Below, piece after piece: positions 43,140 to 54,225 of a stretch of 64,000 bases of DNA; position 1 is the stretch's first letter, and the number at the start of each line of letters is the position of its first letter. The position numbers and the translations under genes are program-made. The notes beneath the pieces are model-generated. The model was not told the DNA's origin, searched no databases, and was given only the letters and a program-made list of their open reading frames with translations. The stretch is from assembly GCA_024760905.1 (NCBI GenBank), contig CM045733.1, positions 19,827,501-19,891,500 of the forward strand. Reading direction: 5' to 3'. This DNA is from Plotosus lineatus. Its lineage: Eukaryota > Chordata > Actinopteri > Siluriformes > Plotosidae.

Positions 43140-44240
43140 GGGTCTCTTCCCAGTTGGGCATGCCCATAACCCCACACCAGGGAAGCGTTCGGGAGGCATT
43201 CAAACCAGATGCCCGAGCCACCTCAACTGGTTCCTCTCAATGCGCAGGAGCAGCGGTTCTACTCTGAGCACCTCCCAGATGGCTAAGCTACTCACCCTAT
43301 CTCTAAGGAAGAGCCTCTACACCCGGTGAAGGAAGCTCATTTCAACCGCTTATAACCACAATCTTGTTCTTCCGGTCACTACTCAAAGCTTGTGACCATA
43401 GATGAGGGTTGGAATGTAGATCCACTGGTAAATTGTGAGCTTTCTCTTACGGCTCAGCTCCTTCTTTACCACGACGGACAGGTTCAAGCATCGTAATACA
43501 ACAGAGACTGTAGCAATCTGCCTGTCAATCTCCTGCTCCATCCTTCCCTCACTCGTGAACAACACCCCGAGATACTTGAACTTCTCCACTTGAAGCAGGA
43601 CCTCATTCAAGACCCGGAGGGTGTGTTCCATCCTTTTCCGGCTGAGAACCATGGCCTCGAACTTGGAGGTGCTGATTCTCATTCTGGCTGCTTCGCACTT
43701 GGCTATGAATCACTCCAATGACAGCTGATGGCCTTAGATTGATGTAGCCAAAAGGACATCATCTGTAAAAAAGCAAAGACAAAATTCAATGGCACCAAAC
43801 CAGAACCAAAACCTCAACACCATGGCTGTGCCTAGAAATTCAATCCATGAAAATTATGAACAGAATTGGTGACAGGCTTGGCAGACTCCAACTCTCACTG
43901 GAAATGAACTCAACCTTTTGTTACCAATGCAAACCAAGCTCTGTCTCAGATGATACAGACATTGAATGGTCTGTAGCACTGGGTCCAGTACAACATTCTC
44001 CCAGAGCACAACTCACAAGATAACCTGAAGGACACAGTTAAAAGATTTCTCTAAATTCACAAAACATATGCTGACAGATTGGGCAAACTCCCATGCCCCT
44101 TCCTGAAACTTGTAGAGAGTATAAAGTTGGTCGAAAGTGTCGTGGCCAGGATGAAAACAACATTGATACTCTGAATCTGAGGTTCAAACATCGTTTGGAT
44201 TCTACTCTCCAGCATCCCTGCATAGACTTTCCTGGGTATG
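43140..44240 (-). pseudogene. LINE RT catalytic and C-terminal region
   Basis: Minus-strand pieces. LSIPRKVYAGMLESRIQ (about 44240-44180) is the RT segment before the palm motifs. A degenerate FTDDVLLATS (about 43772-43743) stands where the catalytic FADD motif belongs. Then MRISTSKFEAMVLSRKR, VEKFKYLGVLFTSEGRMEQE, VVVKKELSRKRKLTIYQWIY and IPTLIYGHKL down to 43383. The order matches LINE polyproteins, in which the RT is followed by a conserved thumb region. Alanine-to-threonine change in the FADD box, internal stops and lost segments show it is dead. The RT upstream of the Tc1 insertion continues at 45880. Confidence 0.85.
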
Positions 44241-44248
44241 CTGAGGTA

Positions 44249-45865
44249 CAGTGGTATGAAAAAGTATCTGAACCTTTTGGAATTTCTCACATTTCTGCAT
44301 AAAATCACCATCAAATGTGATCTGATCTTTGTCAAAGTCACACAGATGAAAAAACAGTGTCTGCTTTAACTAAAACCACCCAAACATTTATAGGTTTTCA
44401 TATTTTAATGAGGATAGCATGCAAACAATGACAGAAGGGGCAGGAATAAGTAACTGAACCATCACATTTAATATTTTGTGCTCCCCCATTGGCAGCAATA
44501 ACTTCAACCAGACGCTTCCTGTAGCTGCAGATCAGTCTGGCACATCGATCAGGATTAAACTTGGCCCATTCTTCTTTACAAAACTGCTGTAGTTCAGTCA
44601 GATTCCTGGGATGTCTGGCATGAATCGCTGTCTTGAGGTCATGCCACAACATCTCAATGGGGTTCAAGTCTGGACTTTGACTTGGCCACTCCAGAACGTG
44701 TATTTTGTTCTTCTTAAACCATTCTGAAGTTGATTTACTTCTGTGTTTTGGATCATTGTCTTGTTGCAGCATCCATCCTCTTTTTAGCTTCAACTGTCTG
44801 ACAGATGGCCTCAGGTTTTCCTGCAAAACATCCTGATAAACTTTTGAATGAATTTTTCCATTAATGATTGCAAGTTGACCAGGCCCCGAGGCAGCAAAAC
44901 AGCCATAAACCATGATGCACCTTCCACCATGCTTCACGGTGGGGATGAGGTGTTGATGTTGGTGAGCTGTTCCATTTTCCTCCACACATGACGTTGTGTG
45001 TTCCTCCCAAACAATTCAACTTTGGTTTCATCAGTCCACAAAATATTTTGCCAAAACTTCTGTGGATTGTCCAAGTGCCTTTTTGCGAACATTAAACGAG
45101 CAACAATTTTTTTTAGACAGCAGTGGCTTCCTCCTTGGAGTCCTCCCATGAACACCATTCTTGGCCATTGTTTTACATATAGTTGATGTGTGCACAGAGA
45201 TATTGGACTGTGCCAGTGATTTCTGTAAGTCTTTAGCAGACACTCTAGAGTTTTTTTTTTTACCTCTCTGAGTATTCTGCACTGAACTCTTGGCGTCATC
45301 TTTGGTGGACGGCCACTCCTTGGGAGAGAAGCAACAGTGCCAAACTCTCTCCATTTGTGGACAACTTCTCTGACTGTCTATTGATGAACATCCAAACTTT
45401 TAGAAATGGTTTTGTATCCTTTCCCAGCTTTATACAAATCAAAAATTCTTGATCGCAGGTCTTCAGACAACTCTTTTGAGTGAGCCATGGTGCACATCAG
45501 ACAATGCTTCTCATCAAGACACTTCTTACCAGGTGTGTGTTTTATAGTGGGCAGGGCAGCTTTAAGCCACTCATCAGTGATTGGGCACACACCTGACTTA
45601 AATTGTTTGGTAAAAATTGGTTTCAATTGCTCTTTAAGTCTCCTTAGGCAGAGGGTTCAGTTACTTATTCCTCCCCCTTCTGTCATTGTTTGCATGCTAT
45701 CCTCATTAAAATATGAAAACCTATAAATGTTTGGGTGGTTTTAGTTAAAGCAGACACTGTTTTTTCATCTGTGTGATTTTGACAAAGATCAGATCACATT
45801 TGATGGTGATTTTATGCAGAAATGTGAGAAATTCCAAAAGGTTCAGATACTTTTTCATACCATTG
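44249..45865 (-). mobile_element. Tc1-like element 2, long terminal repeats, inserted in LINE
   Basis: Inverted repeats of about 190 bp (44249-44440 and about 45672-45865) starting cagtggtatgaaaaagtatc, TA on both sides (44247-44248, 45866-45867). At 1617 bp it has the standard length for a complete Tc1 element. LINE coding sequence continues on both sides, so this insertion is younger than the LINE. Confidence 0.95.
44398..45488 (-). pseudogene. Tc1-like transposase pseudogene, full-length but broken
   Basis: Minus-strand gene starting MAHSKELSEDLRSRI at 45488. Paired-like DNA-binding half: IFDLYKAGKGYKTISKSLDV, a stop codon (TAG) near 45380, then WREFGTVASLPRSGRPPKMT. Breaks follow at two A runs (near 45250 and 45110) and a third near 44950, each shifting the frame. 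Catalytic half: LWTDETKVELFG (first Asp), MLQQDNDPKHRSK (second Asp), SPDLNPIEMLWHDLK (Glu), and a C-terminus ending CARLICSYRKRLVEVIAANG. All three acidic residues of the DD34E triad remain, unlike in element 1. One stop and three frameshifts make it non-functional. The same family left a fragment at 26668. Confidence 0.93.
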
Positions 45866-45879
45866 TATGTGATTCCACA

Positions 45880-46447
45880 ATAATTGGAACACACCTCCTG
45901 GTCTTCTTTTTAAAAAGGGGGTCTACTGCCCTAGTTTGTCAATCCAGAGGTGCGACCATCGATGACCACAAAATGCTGCAGAGATGTGTCAACAATCCTA
46001 CAGCATCCAGAGCCCTGAGTTATTTAGGGCAGATCTCATCCACCCCCAGAGTCTGACAACCGAGGAGCTTTTTGACTACCTTAGCAACCTCAGCCCCAGT
46101 GAAGGGTGAACCTCATTCAAACCCCCAGGGTCTTTCTCCTCCTTCTGAGAGTGCATGTTGGTGAGATTGAGGAGTTTCCTTGAAGTATTCCTTCCACCTC
46201 CCAACAATATCCCCAGTCGAGGTGAGCAGCTCCCCACATCCACTGTAAACAGTGTTTGTGGACTACTGCTTCCCCTCCTGAGACATTGGATGGTGGTCCA
46301 GAAACTTTTCAAGGCCAACCAATAGTTGCTTTCTAGCACCTCACCAAACTCCTCCTGTGCCTGAGATTTTACATTGGCGACAGCTTGGGCTGCAGCACAT
46401 TTGGCCTGCTGGTACCTGTCTGCTGCCTCAGGAGTCCCACATACCAA
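45880..46447 (-). pseudogene. LINE N-terminal RT and linker fragment
   Basis: Minus strand, 46447 down: MVCGTPEAADRYQQAKCAAA, QEEFGEVLESNYWLALKSFW and IQCLRRGSSSP, the linker between endonuclease and RT in this LINE family. It then degenerates, with DPLFKKKTRR-like RT sequence near 45910-45940, next to the Tc1 insertion. Confidence 0.8.
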
Positions 46448-46819
46448 TAAGACTCAGTAGGCCTCCTTTTTTCAGCTGGATGGCTCCCTTCACTTGTGTA
46501 ACACCTCGACAGGCACCAGTGACCTTCCATCCACAACTATAGGCTGCCGCCTCAATAATGGAGGCATAATACATGTTTCATTCGGACCCCATGTTCCCTG
46601 CCTCCTTTGGGGTGTGGTTGCAGCTCTGCTGGAGATGGGAGTTAAAGGGCCCTCAGACAGGAGACTCTGCCAAACATTGCAAGGAAGCCCTAACTACACA
46701 CTCGGGCCTGCCAGGCAGCCTCCCCCACCATCGGAGTCAGCTCACCACCAGGTTATGATCATTTGACAGATAAGCTCCTCTCTTCACCCGAGTGTCCAGA
46801 ACATGTGCGTCTCGTGACA

Positions 46820-47680
46820 CGACTACAAACAAGATTGAGCTGTGGGACCTAGTGTCAAGTGGCCCTGGTGCCTGGTGCACTTATAGGCACCCTTATATTC
46901 GAACATGGTATTCAGAAGGGACAAACTGTGATGAGCACAGAAGTTCAACAAAGAAACACCATTCAGGTTCAGAAAGGAGAGGCCATACCTACCAAACACA
47001 CACTTCCAGGTCACACTGTCGTTGTCCACATGAGCATTGAAGTCACCTGATAATGAAGGAGTCCACAGGGGACGCATTCTCTAACACATTCCCTAAAGAC
47101 TCCAAAAAGTGTGGGTTGTCTGAACTGTTATTTGGTGGTTAGGCAAAGGGAGACTACCCTTTCGTCAAATGGGGGAACCTCGTCGTGCCAGGATTCATGT
47201 TGCTCTGTCTTGGTGCCCACACATTGGGGTTCTCCCCGGTTGACGAAAGAGTAGCTTCCCCCTGCCTTTGGGTGGGGGATGCTACCCTTTTATCAACTGG
47301 GGAGGACCCCAATGTGAGGGCATCCTTACCCCCCCATCTCAGTGACCACACATTGGGGTTCTTGAACAAGGATGCCTTGCTGCCTCTGCAATAAGGTCCA
47401 GTTCCTCTTGAGATGGGTGGTTCCAGAGCCCAACCTATGTGTTGAGATGAGTCCGACTACATCTGGGGGGGGGGGGGTGTCTCTGTCAACCTCACACACC
47501 AGATCTGGTTTCATTCCCACCAAAGAGGTGACATTCCATGTCCCAAGGGTCAGAGTCAGTAGCCAAGTATTGGACAGAACCCATGCCTTCGACTGCCACC
47601 CTATAGCCTCTACAAAAGGTGGTGGGAATGGTTGAAATGTGCCGTTCATAAGAATGTTAATAGTCCAGAAAAGCATCAGT
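46820..47680 (-). pseudogene. LINE apurinic-type endonuclease region
   Basis: The N-terminal nuclease of APE-type LINEs nicks target DNA to prime reverse transcription. Minus strand: LTLGTWNVTSLVGMKPDLVC, VVGLISTHRLGSGTTHLKRN (47560-47420) is the start of the domain. The catalytic block SGDFNAHVDNDSVTWK and GRYGLSFLNLNGVSLLNFCA lies at about 47050-46960. Between them (47150-47370) the sequence is rearranged: a PVDERVAS-like motif occurs on both strands. Frameshifts throughout. Confidence 0.82.
47152..47362. repeat. Inverted repeat inside the LINE endonuclease region
   Basis: cacattggggttctccccgg (47220-) and the complement ending ggaggaccccaatgtg (47317) pair over about 37 bp around a 22-bp loop. 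Partial further copies of each arm lie at 47152-47176 and 47349-47362. Confidence 0.75.
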
Positions 47681-47683
47681 GTG

Positions 47684-47766
47684 ATTCTGCACTGTGATGG
47701 CCTGGCAATCTATCCAGGGTGTACTCTGCCCATTGTCCGGAATCTGTTAAGATGGGTGCATCTTAA
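47684..47766 (+). repeat. SINE tail fragment
   Basis: gtgatggcctggcaatctat, ccagggtgtactctgcccat and gatgggtgcatctt match the tail shared by SINE1a and SINE2. Confidence 0.7.
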
Positions 47767-47989
47767 ATTTAAGATCAAGATTAAGTCCAAAAAGGAACGA
47801 TGAACACATATATAAAAGCACAGGTTGGCCGAACCAATATGAAGGTTATGAAAGATATGAAGGTATGTTTCAAATTCTGGTTGTTTCATGGTGTACAAAT
47901 CTGTTTCTTTGTTCATAACTGGGTCTTTATATAGGTTTGTAGCCATTCTGTAAACATTGTTGATGCTGTTACAAAGAGCTTGACAAGCT

Positions 47990-48875
47990 TCTCTGTAATA
48001 TAAGTCTTTTTCCTGTCCGGATCTTCAGCAGGTATCTCAAGGTCTTTGGAGTTACGCCCCTTAACCTGTACGCCTCGCCTGAGTGGGGCAGCAAAGACTG
48101 TGCAGTGATAGCCCTCACCTGCAGACTTGTATTTACCTCTGGTGAAGACTTAATTGGCTGCTGGGATCCAGCCTTTCATCCAAAGCCAATGTGAGCTTGA
48201 CTCTGCTGAAGATCCTATTGCTTTGATGGCTTTCTTTGACATGGAGGGGACAGTCCTATCTGACTAAGGAAACTTCTTGTTGCTAATGCAACAAAGCTTG
48301 TACAACCAACTTCTATAGGCATCAGGATTGCTTTCCAGCCTCTTGTATCAGTTTCGTCTACTAGGTCTTGGTACTTGGTGGCCTTGAGCTCATGTGATGC
48401 TTCCAGTCTGTCCTCCCAGGGCACTGTGAGTTCTAAGAATAGTGTGAGCGCTTCCTGACAGACCATGTCTGGCCGCATTGAAGTGCTGGCCACTTCTTCC
48501 GGAAACCTAAGTTTCTTTTGTACAGCGACATGTAACTCCTAGTCAGGTGGTTGTGACAGTAGCGAGCTGGACTGAGTAGATTTGGCAACCTGCAACTTGT
48601 CGCCTTCCTTGTGGAATTGTACTTGTTTTGGGCCTCTTTGTGTTAATTGGCGATTGACACCCATCCTATGCTGGTCTACCCATGTCGCGATCTCTTTCAG
48701 TACATTGTCATGCCGCCAGCAGTACCTTCCTTCTCCAAGTGCTTTTGCCCATGCTGAGAGAATGCGGTTGAGTGGACAGTCTGTTGATTTGCAAAGGGAG
48801 CATGATGGTTCTTTTTCTTTACCCCAGATTCTTAAGTTGGAGGGTGTTGGTAGATCTATCCCAGCATAAAGCAGG
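47990..48875 (-). pseudogene. C-terminal fragment of an R2-type LINE (zinc knuckle plus REL-like endonuclease)
   Basis: Minus strand, about 48810 downward: CSLCKSTDCPLNRILSAWAK, EGRYCWRHDNVLKEIATWV and a linker, a stop near 48540, then the frame at 48493-48215: STSMRPDMVCQEALTLFLEL, TVPWEDRLEASHELKATKYQ, GWKAILMPIEVGCTSFVALA. In R2/R4/NeSL-type LINEs the RT is followed by a zinc knuckle and a restriction-like endonuclease of PD-(D/E)xK type. Here RPD, the E of LELTVPWED and the later K of KATKYQ fit that spacing. The knuckle has lost some of the expected His/Cys positions, and the frame breaks between the two domains. No RT motifs are found next to it. Family assignment is by resemblance and moderate. 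Confidence 0.6.
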
Positions 48876-48954
48876 AAACTGAGCTGTCCCTAGTCCATGG
48901 ACCATATATTTTTATCTATAAAGGATATAAACGCATTTAATATTATTTGCTGTA

Positions 48955-49124
48955 TGGGGGCATGGTTTGATTCCCAGGTTTGGGCATTTCTTTGTGGAGT
49001 TTGCATTTTCTCCTTGTGCGTGCATGGGTTTCCTCTGGGTACTCTGGTTACCTCATGTAGTCCAAAAACATGCACAGTAGGTTACTTGGCTATTCCACAT
49101 CACCCCTAATTGTGAATGTGAATG

Positions 49125-49161
<37 letters not shown>

Positions 49162-49292
49162 ATGTATTTGTCCTGCAATACTCTGGAAAGCAGTTCAGGC
49201 TGTACCCCACCTTCATCCAGTGCTGGCTGACATGGGTGCCAGCCTCCCTGTAACCCTAATTAGGATTAATCATCTTAGAAAATAAAGAATGA
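48955..49292 (+). repeat. SINE2 copy, head-truncated
   Basis: ggtttgattcccaggtttgg, ttgtggagtttgcattttct, gtccaaaaacatgcacagta, a TG expansion (49129-49157), then tail ccagtgctggctgacatggg, aaccctaattaggattaatc and AAAGAATGAATAAATG. Confidence 0.82.
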
Positions 49293-49546
49293 ATAAATGA
49301 TCTGCTATGAATGCAGGATGTAATTACTATAGGGTTTGAAAAATGGAACGAATTCAAACATGTTCTCCCAGGTCAGCCTTTCCACTTGTCTACGAGCGTA
49401 AAATTCCTCTCCACACCCCACCTGAAAGGTCAAGGTCACATGAAGTGGCTTCCTGAAGATGATAATGAAGGATGGCCACAGTAGACAGAAATATGATAGA
49501 GATGAGAAAAATGTGAATGATAGACAAAACTGAGCAACTCATTCTG

Positions 49547-49564
49547 CACACACACACACACACA

Positions 49565-49625
<61 letters not shown>
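49547..49625. repeat. (CA)n microsatellite
   Basis: About 78 bp with one TA. Confidence 0.98.
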
Positions 49626-49628
<3 letters not shown>

Positions 49629-49960
49629 TATTTTGTTGGAAAAGCTTTAGCCTTGATTACAATGCACAATGTCCATGACATTATTGCTTCAGTTGGTCCA
49701 GTCAGGGCTCAGCAAAATTAATATGTCCATACAAAGAAATCAACTGATGACCTGTATGTACGAAACAAGTAGGTCATCACATCAATGGACCTTTTTCCTT
49801 TCCTGATGTTATACAATTGGTGCTGAAATTAATGAATAAATTAGTGGTTAATGAGGCATGAGGAATCATCACACATGAACTGAAACCACAAAGTCCTGAC
49901 CTAAGCCCAATTGAAAGACTTTGGGATGTGCTGTTGCTTTTTTATCTTTGCGTCAGCTTT
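49626..49960 (+). pseudogene. Decayed Tc1/mariner transposase fragment
   Basis: At 49888-49935 the plus strand reads KSPDLSPIERLWDVL, the block holding the catalytic glutamate of Tc1-type transposases. Upstream sequence is too diverged to read, and no terminal repeats were found. A third Tc1-like lineage, not one of the two larger elements. Confidence 0.6.
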
Positions 49961-50499
49961 TTGTAATCGGCAATAAACACATATCAGACGTGTCATGGAT
50001 GCACTTGTTAATTCAGAGTGATTGGCATGAACCAGGTTATGCCCATGAAAATAGAAAAAAAAAAAAGAAAGAAAAAAACGACCAGGTTTTTAAAACAATG
50101 GTGTATATCCAGGAGGAATCAGTGAACAGGCCTCCACCTAAATGTACTAAAAGGCTAATAATACTCGGGAGGCAGTGTGTGAGCATATTAAAGGATTTAC
50201 AGTCTTTAGTGTGAAGCGTTTATAATAGCGTAGACCTAAAAACAGATTTATGAACGTGCAATCCATAACCAGCGACGGCTTGTGTGTACTGTGGGGAAAA
50301 AAAGGCCAAGGTGGGCTTGTAAACTAATGATCCAACAGCCTCTAATGTTGCAACTTGATAAGTTTTAGCAATAGATTTATAGAGATCATAAACTGACATC
50401 AGGGACAAAAAGGTACGGAGATAGGTGACTTATAATGGATAGATTATCACACGCTGGATTTTATTCAGTGTGACGCTTTCCCTTTCTCTCTCCCTAACA

Positions 50500-50501
<2 letters not shown>
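49961..50501. other. Gene-free stretch
   Basis: No repeat family or gene recognised. Confidence 0.3.

Positions 50502-50577
<76 letters not shown>
50502..50577. repeat. (CA)n microsatellite
   Basis: About 75 bp, uninterrupted. Confidence 0.98.
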
Positions 50578-50579
<2 letters not shown>

Positions 50580-50879
50580 GAGCCTTCTCACCATGTGGAA
50601 AATGGCTGCCTAATTCCTACCCTAATGACCTCCTTGTGAACATGGTGGATTTTTTTAAAGAAATATATTATTGAAAATAACACAGTAAATATGACCACAC
50701 TGATACACGATCCCACCATAACATACATTAAAAATTTTAACAGCTATGAAGGATGGAATCCTCTTTTTTCTTTTCTTTCTTTCATTCTTTTTTTTTTTTT
50801 TAACAATTTTGTAATTACTCTGATGCACTACATCAAAAGGAGAAGTAATAATAGTTGTAATTTAATCTATTCACACAAG

Positions 50880-51230
50880 TCATTTTCATAAACTCTGCCT
50901 CTCGCTGCTTAATGCCCGTTTCATTCATTATTTATAATGTGCTGATGATGTGGTGATGACAATGCCATTGTTTTTTCCTCTTACTGATGATTCAGAGCCT
51001 TCATTATGGACACGGCGGGCTGCGGATTATCAAGGGCAAACAAAAGATAATTAACGGCAGGAAGTGGGGCAGTGGAGCTCGGCTGGGCTCAGGAAGGAAC
51101 CCCGCTCTCAGGGTTCACTGAGCACAGGTCCTTTTAGCAGCCTTTGCTTCTGCAAGTCCTCAAACAGCATAATTAGTGAGGGCTCCCTGTTAGGAGGGGA
51201 ATGCAATTTATTTTCACCTCCTCCCCTCCT
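50880..51230. other. Unique block, possible conserved non-coding element
   Basis: Non-repetitive, with ttcattatttataatgtgct, gatgattcagagccttcatt and aaaagataattaacggcagg. A CT run follows at 51235-51268. Regulatory role only guessed. Confidence 0.2.
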
Positions 51231-51232
51231 CC

Positions 51233-51268
<36 letters not shown>

Positions 51269-51271
<3 letters not shown>

Positions 51272-51930
51272 CAGATATTAGCATGGCATTAAGGTGTGAT
51301 GATCTACAGATAGAGAAGAACACAGTGTGGTCACATCAGAGAATATAAAGGTGAAATCCTCTGAATGGCGAGACAAAGGATGCTGGGTGTTTTATGTCCT
51401 AAGCAGGCTTAACAAGGTGATTTTCGGTCAAAGTTTTCTTTCGCATAACTAAAATCAGACCTTCTAAAATTATTTATTTCATCATGACAGTCTTGGAACA
51501 AATGGTCTTCAATCGGCAGGTAAAATCTTTTATTAAAATCTCAGAATGTGATTCTTGCAATGCACTGAGCTCAGTAGAAGGATGGCACAGGATGAGACAA
51601 ACTCAGTGGACAGGTATAAAATATGGCAGCAGGAAAGACAGAACAAACCCTAATGGGAAAAACCCAAATTACTTTTAATCTCACTATTAAAAAAACAACA
51701 ACAAAAAAACGTGTCTGTGATGTGTTCCGTTTCTTCCCCTGCATGAGCCTGGATCATGCTAACCGATGATGTAAGAGTGTAGTCCTGATGCAAAGTCACA
51801 GGTTTATCATTAAAGCCATTTCATGTCAAGAGTGTGCTGCACTATATATAGTACATAGCAGGACGTGAATGGTTCGCTAGCTTGGGATAACTAGCCATTA
51901 TACAGTGGTGAAGGTGAGGGCAAAGTGAAT
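51269..51930. other. Gene-free stretch
   Basis: No gene or repeat family seen. Confidence 0.3.
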
Positions 51931-51931
51931 A

Positions 51932-52730
51932 CTGTGAGCCCTCGATACTTCGTGCTTCAGTTTCTGCGGCTTCAGTGCATCACGGATTTTTCAAAAATAT
52001 TAATCGAAAAATAAAAAATAAGGAAATTAAAGAAAAACAGAGGAAAAGTTATGGAAAATACCACAAAACAAGGCTAATTATGCAAAAAAAAAAAGAAAAA
52101 AACTCAAACAAACAAAAACAAAACAAAAAAAAACCAACCCAACAAACTTACATTTTTATATTGACATTTATGGTAGCATGGTGGCGTAGTGGTTAGCACA
52201 TCTGCCTCACAGCAAGAAGGCCTGGGCTCGATTCCCGGCTTGGGCATTTCTGTGTGGAGTTTGCATGTTCTCCCTGTGCTTGTGTGGGTTTCCTCCGGGT
52301 GCTCCGGTTTCCTCCCGCAGTCCAAAGACATGCACAGTAGGTTAATTGGCAGTTCTAAATTGCCCGTAGGTTCGCATCGTGCAGAAGGCAATGGCAAAAA
52401 AAAAAATTGCACGTGATGCAGGGCCCCTTGGCAGAGCAGTTCTGAGTGAGCTGAAAGGGCTACCCTGCTAAAAGAAAACTGAATAATAATAATGTGAGGT
52501 GGCATCAGTGTGTGTGTGTATTTATATTTTATTTACATCTAATGCATTATTTTTGAATGTTTAATTGTTATTATAAGCATTTATAGCGTTGAATATGTAT
52601 TTATTGCTATTATATACATATACATGTACATATACGTCGGTCGGTGGGGTTAATATACTTCGTGGAAATTGGTGGTCGTGGGGGGGGGGGGTGTCGGTCC
52701 CCATTAACCGCAGAAAGTGAGTGATCCCTG
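51932..52730 (-). mobile_element. MITE-A copy 9, interrupted by SINE2
   Basis: Reverse copy: ccctcgatacttcgtgcttc at the left, gaaagtgagtgatccctg at the right, TA on both sides. A SINE2 is inserted at about 52165-52494 at the 'acttacatttttat' position, the same region where copy 4 took a LINE tail. Confidence 0.88.
52165..52494 (+). repeat. SINE2 copy nested in MITE-A
   Basis: Best-preserved SINE2 head: agcatggtggcgtagtggtt, ctgcctcacagcaagaaggc, gggctcgattcccggcttgg, then tgtggagtttgcatgttctc, cccgcagtccaaagacatgc. After 'gcccgtaggt' it departs from the other copies and ends in an A run and AAT repeats, so it has an alternative 3' end. Confidence 0.85.
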
Positions 52731-52732
52731 TA

Positions 52733-53434
52733 TAATGGAATGGTCACAGAGACTGAAGGTTGAGGGACACTATTCAATTTAGCACCATTAACTGAGCCTG
52801 AGGCGTGTAATTATTTTAGAATATATTCCCCACAAATATAAAAAGCAAACTAACTCAAGAGTTAAAGTAGCAGGTGAGTTCCATGCTGTACACGCGTGAC
52901 CCTCTCCAGCAAAATACGGATTAAGTAGGACATTTGACTTACTGAGATATTGATGTATTTGAAAAGAAAATGTAAAAATGAATTTGCTTTAAAATGAGGT
53001 ATAATATATGATTATAGCATGGAAATGGCCCGAGTTACATCACTTTGAATGTCGCTAACAAGGAAATGCTACGTTTGAAAATATTATACAATTACAGAAC
53101 AAGTTTGTGAATGTCTGCATTTGAAACTTCCTAGTATCCATACAATGAATCCAGCTCTCGACCAATTAGTGCGAGCGTACTAGCGTCTTCCTAGCAACAG
53201 TTGAGTTCTATTTACACCGAATCATATCTGTTTTAAGGCTTCTCGTTGGTTTACCACTATGTGATTCGGGGAATCCTTCAGGGATTCTGTAAGTAGGTGG
53301 AGTATTCTGGGAGTGAATATGGATATGAAGGAAATATTCTGAGCAATCACAGAAGCAGTTTGAAAATCGGACAAACAAACGGACTTTATAATTGTTTTAC
53401 AACAACCTGAACACGGAAGCCTTTCCAAAACAAA
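52733..53434. other. Gene-free stretch
   Basis: Nothing recognised. Confidence 0.3.
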
Positions 53435-53436
53435 TA

Positions 53437-54223
53437 CAGTGATACCTCAGCTCACGAACATAATTGGTTCCCAGAAAGTGTGTGTAAGGCAAAAAGTTCG
53501 TCTTCCGAACATTTGTTTCCCATAAGAAACCATTAAAATGAGAATAATCCGTCCCAGGTCCCCATAAAACATAATTTTCTACTAAATAAGCCTTAAAACT
53601 ACACAAAAATATACCTTATTTTATGTATAATAAATGTGCTATTGTATTGTAATTAAAGAAATAAACTGTACTGTATAATAAAGTGGTTTTATTTACCTTT
53701 GTGATGGTAGTTGATGGCTTGATGGAATGGAGTGGGAGGAGGAGGGAGGGAGGGACTTACTGTTTGGAAGGAGAGTTTGGAAACGCCTACTGTTTGGAAA
53801 CACCCTTAGCCACACACGCACCCTTAATAGCTTCCTTGTTCTTAAGGATGGTAGCAATGGTAGACTTAGCGTACTGGTACTGGGACGCTGAGTCACACAA
53901 ACGCACACCTCGTTCGTGTTTTTCAATGATCTCTGCCTGTGGTGGGTCTTTTTCGCTCCCATAATAGCAAAAGTACACTCAATATGGTCCAAAATGTCTA
54001 TCAAACACAAACCACTTCCGCACTCAAAGAAAGGGGGTGACGAACTGGGACGCCGTGAGCGTGCGTCAGCTTCTCGTGGCCGCCACCGTGGCGCTGTTCG
54101 ACTGCGTGGTTTGGCTCGTCCGCCGAAAACTAGTTCGTCAGCAGAGACTATATGCTCACAAATTTAATGTTCTTGAGGCGAAAAGTTTGTGAGCTTAAGC
54201 GTTCGTCAGCGGAGGTTTTACTG
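53437..54223 (-). mobile_element. Tigger-like (pogo) element, non-autonomous
   Basis: Left end cagtgatacctcagctcacg, right end complement cagtaaaacctccgctgacg, TA on both sides (53435-53436, 54224-54225). 787 bp, contains only the start of a transposase gene on the minus strand. Confidence 0.88.
53787..53964 (-). pseudogene. Tigger-like transposase N-terminus (psq-type helix-turn-helix)
   Basis: Minus strand: a MGAKK start near 53962, a frameshift within the next 12 codons, then EIIEKHERGVRLCDSASQYQ, YAKSTIATILKNKEAIKGAC and VAKGVSKQ. This is the psq/CENP-B-type DNA-binding helix-turn-helix of pogo/Tigger transposases, with the diagnostic STIATILKNKEAI. It then runs into stops. The catalytic domain is missing. 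Similar domain content to the element at 37921, but the terminal repeats differ, so the two belong to different subfamilies. Confidence 0.85.
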
Positions 54224-54225
54224 TA

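Larger units (their letters stand above)
43118..47690 (-). mobile_element. Long APE-type LINE (RTE-like fish family), decayed
   Basis: A 4.6-kb minus-strand LINE: endonuclease region at the right (47640-46820), linker and N-terminal RT pieces (46450-45880), a Tc1 element inserted at 44249-45865, then the rest of the RT (44240-43690) and post-RT region (43680-43140). The 3' end at the left runs into an ATC repeat (43117-43137). Many frameshifts and stops, and internal rearrangement at 47150-47370. Not the same family as the LINE at 21481. Confidence 0.85.
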
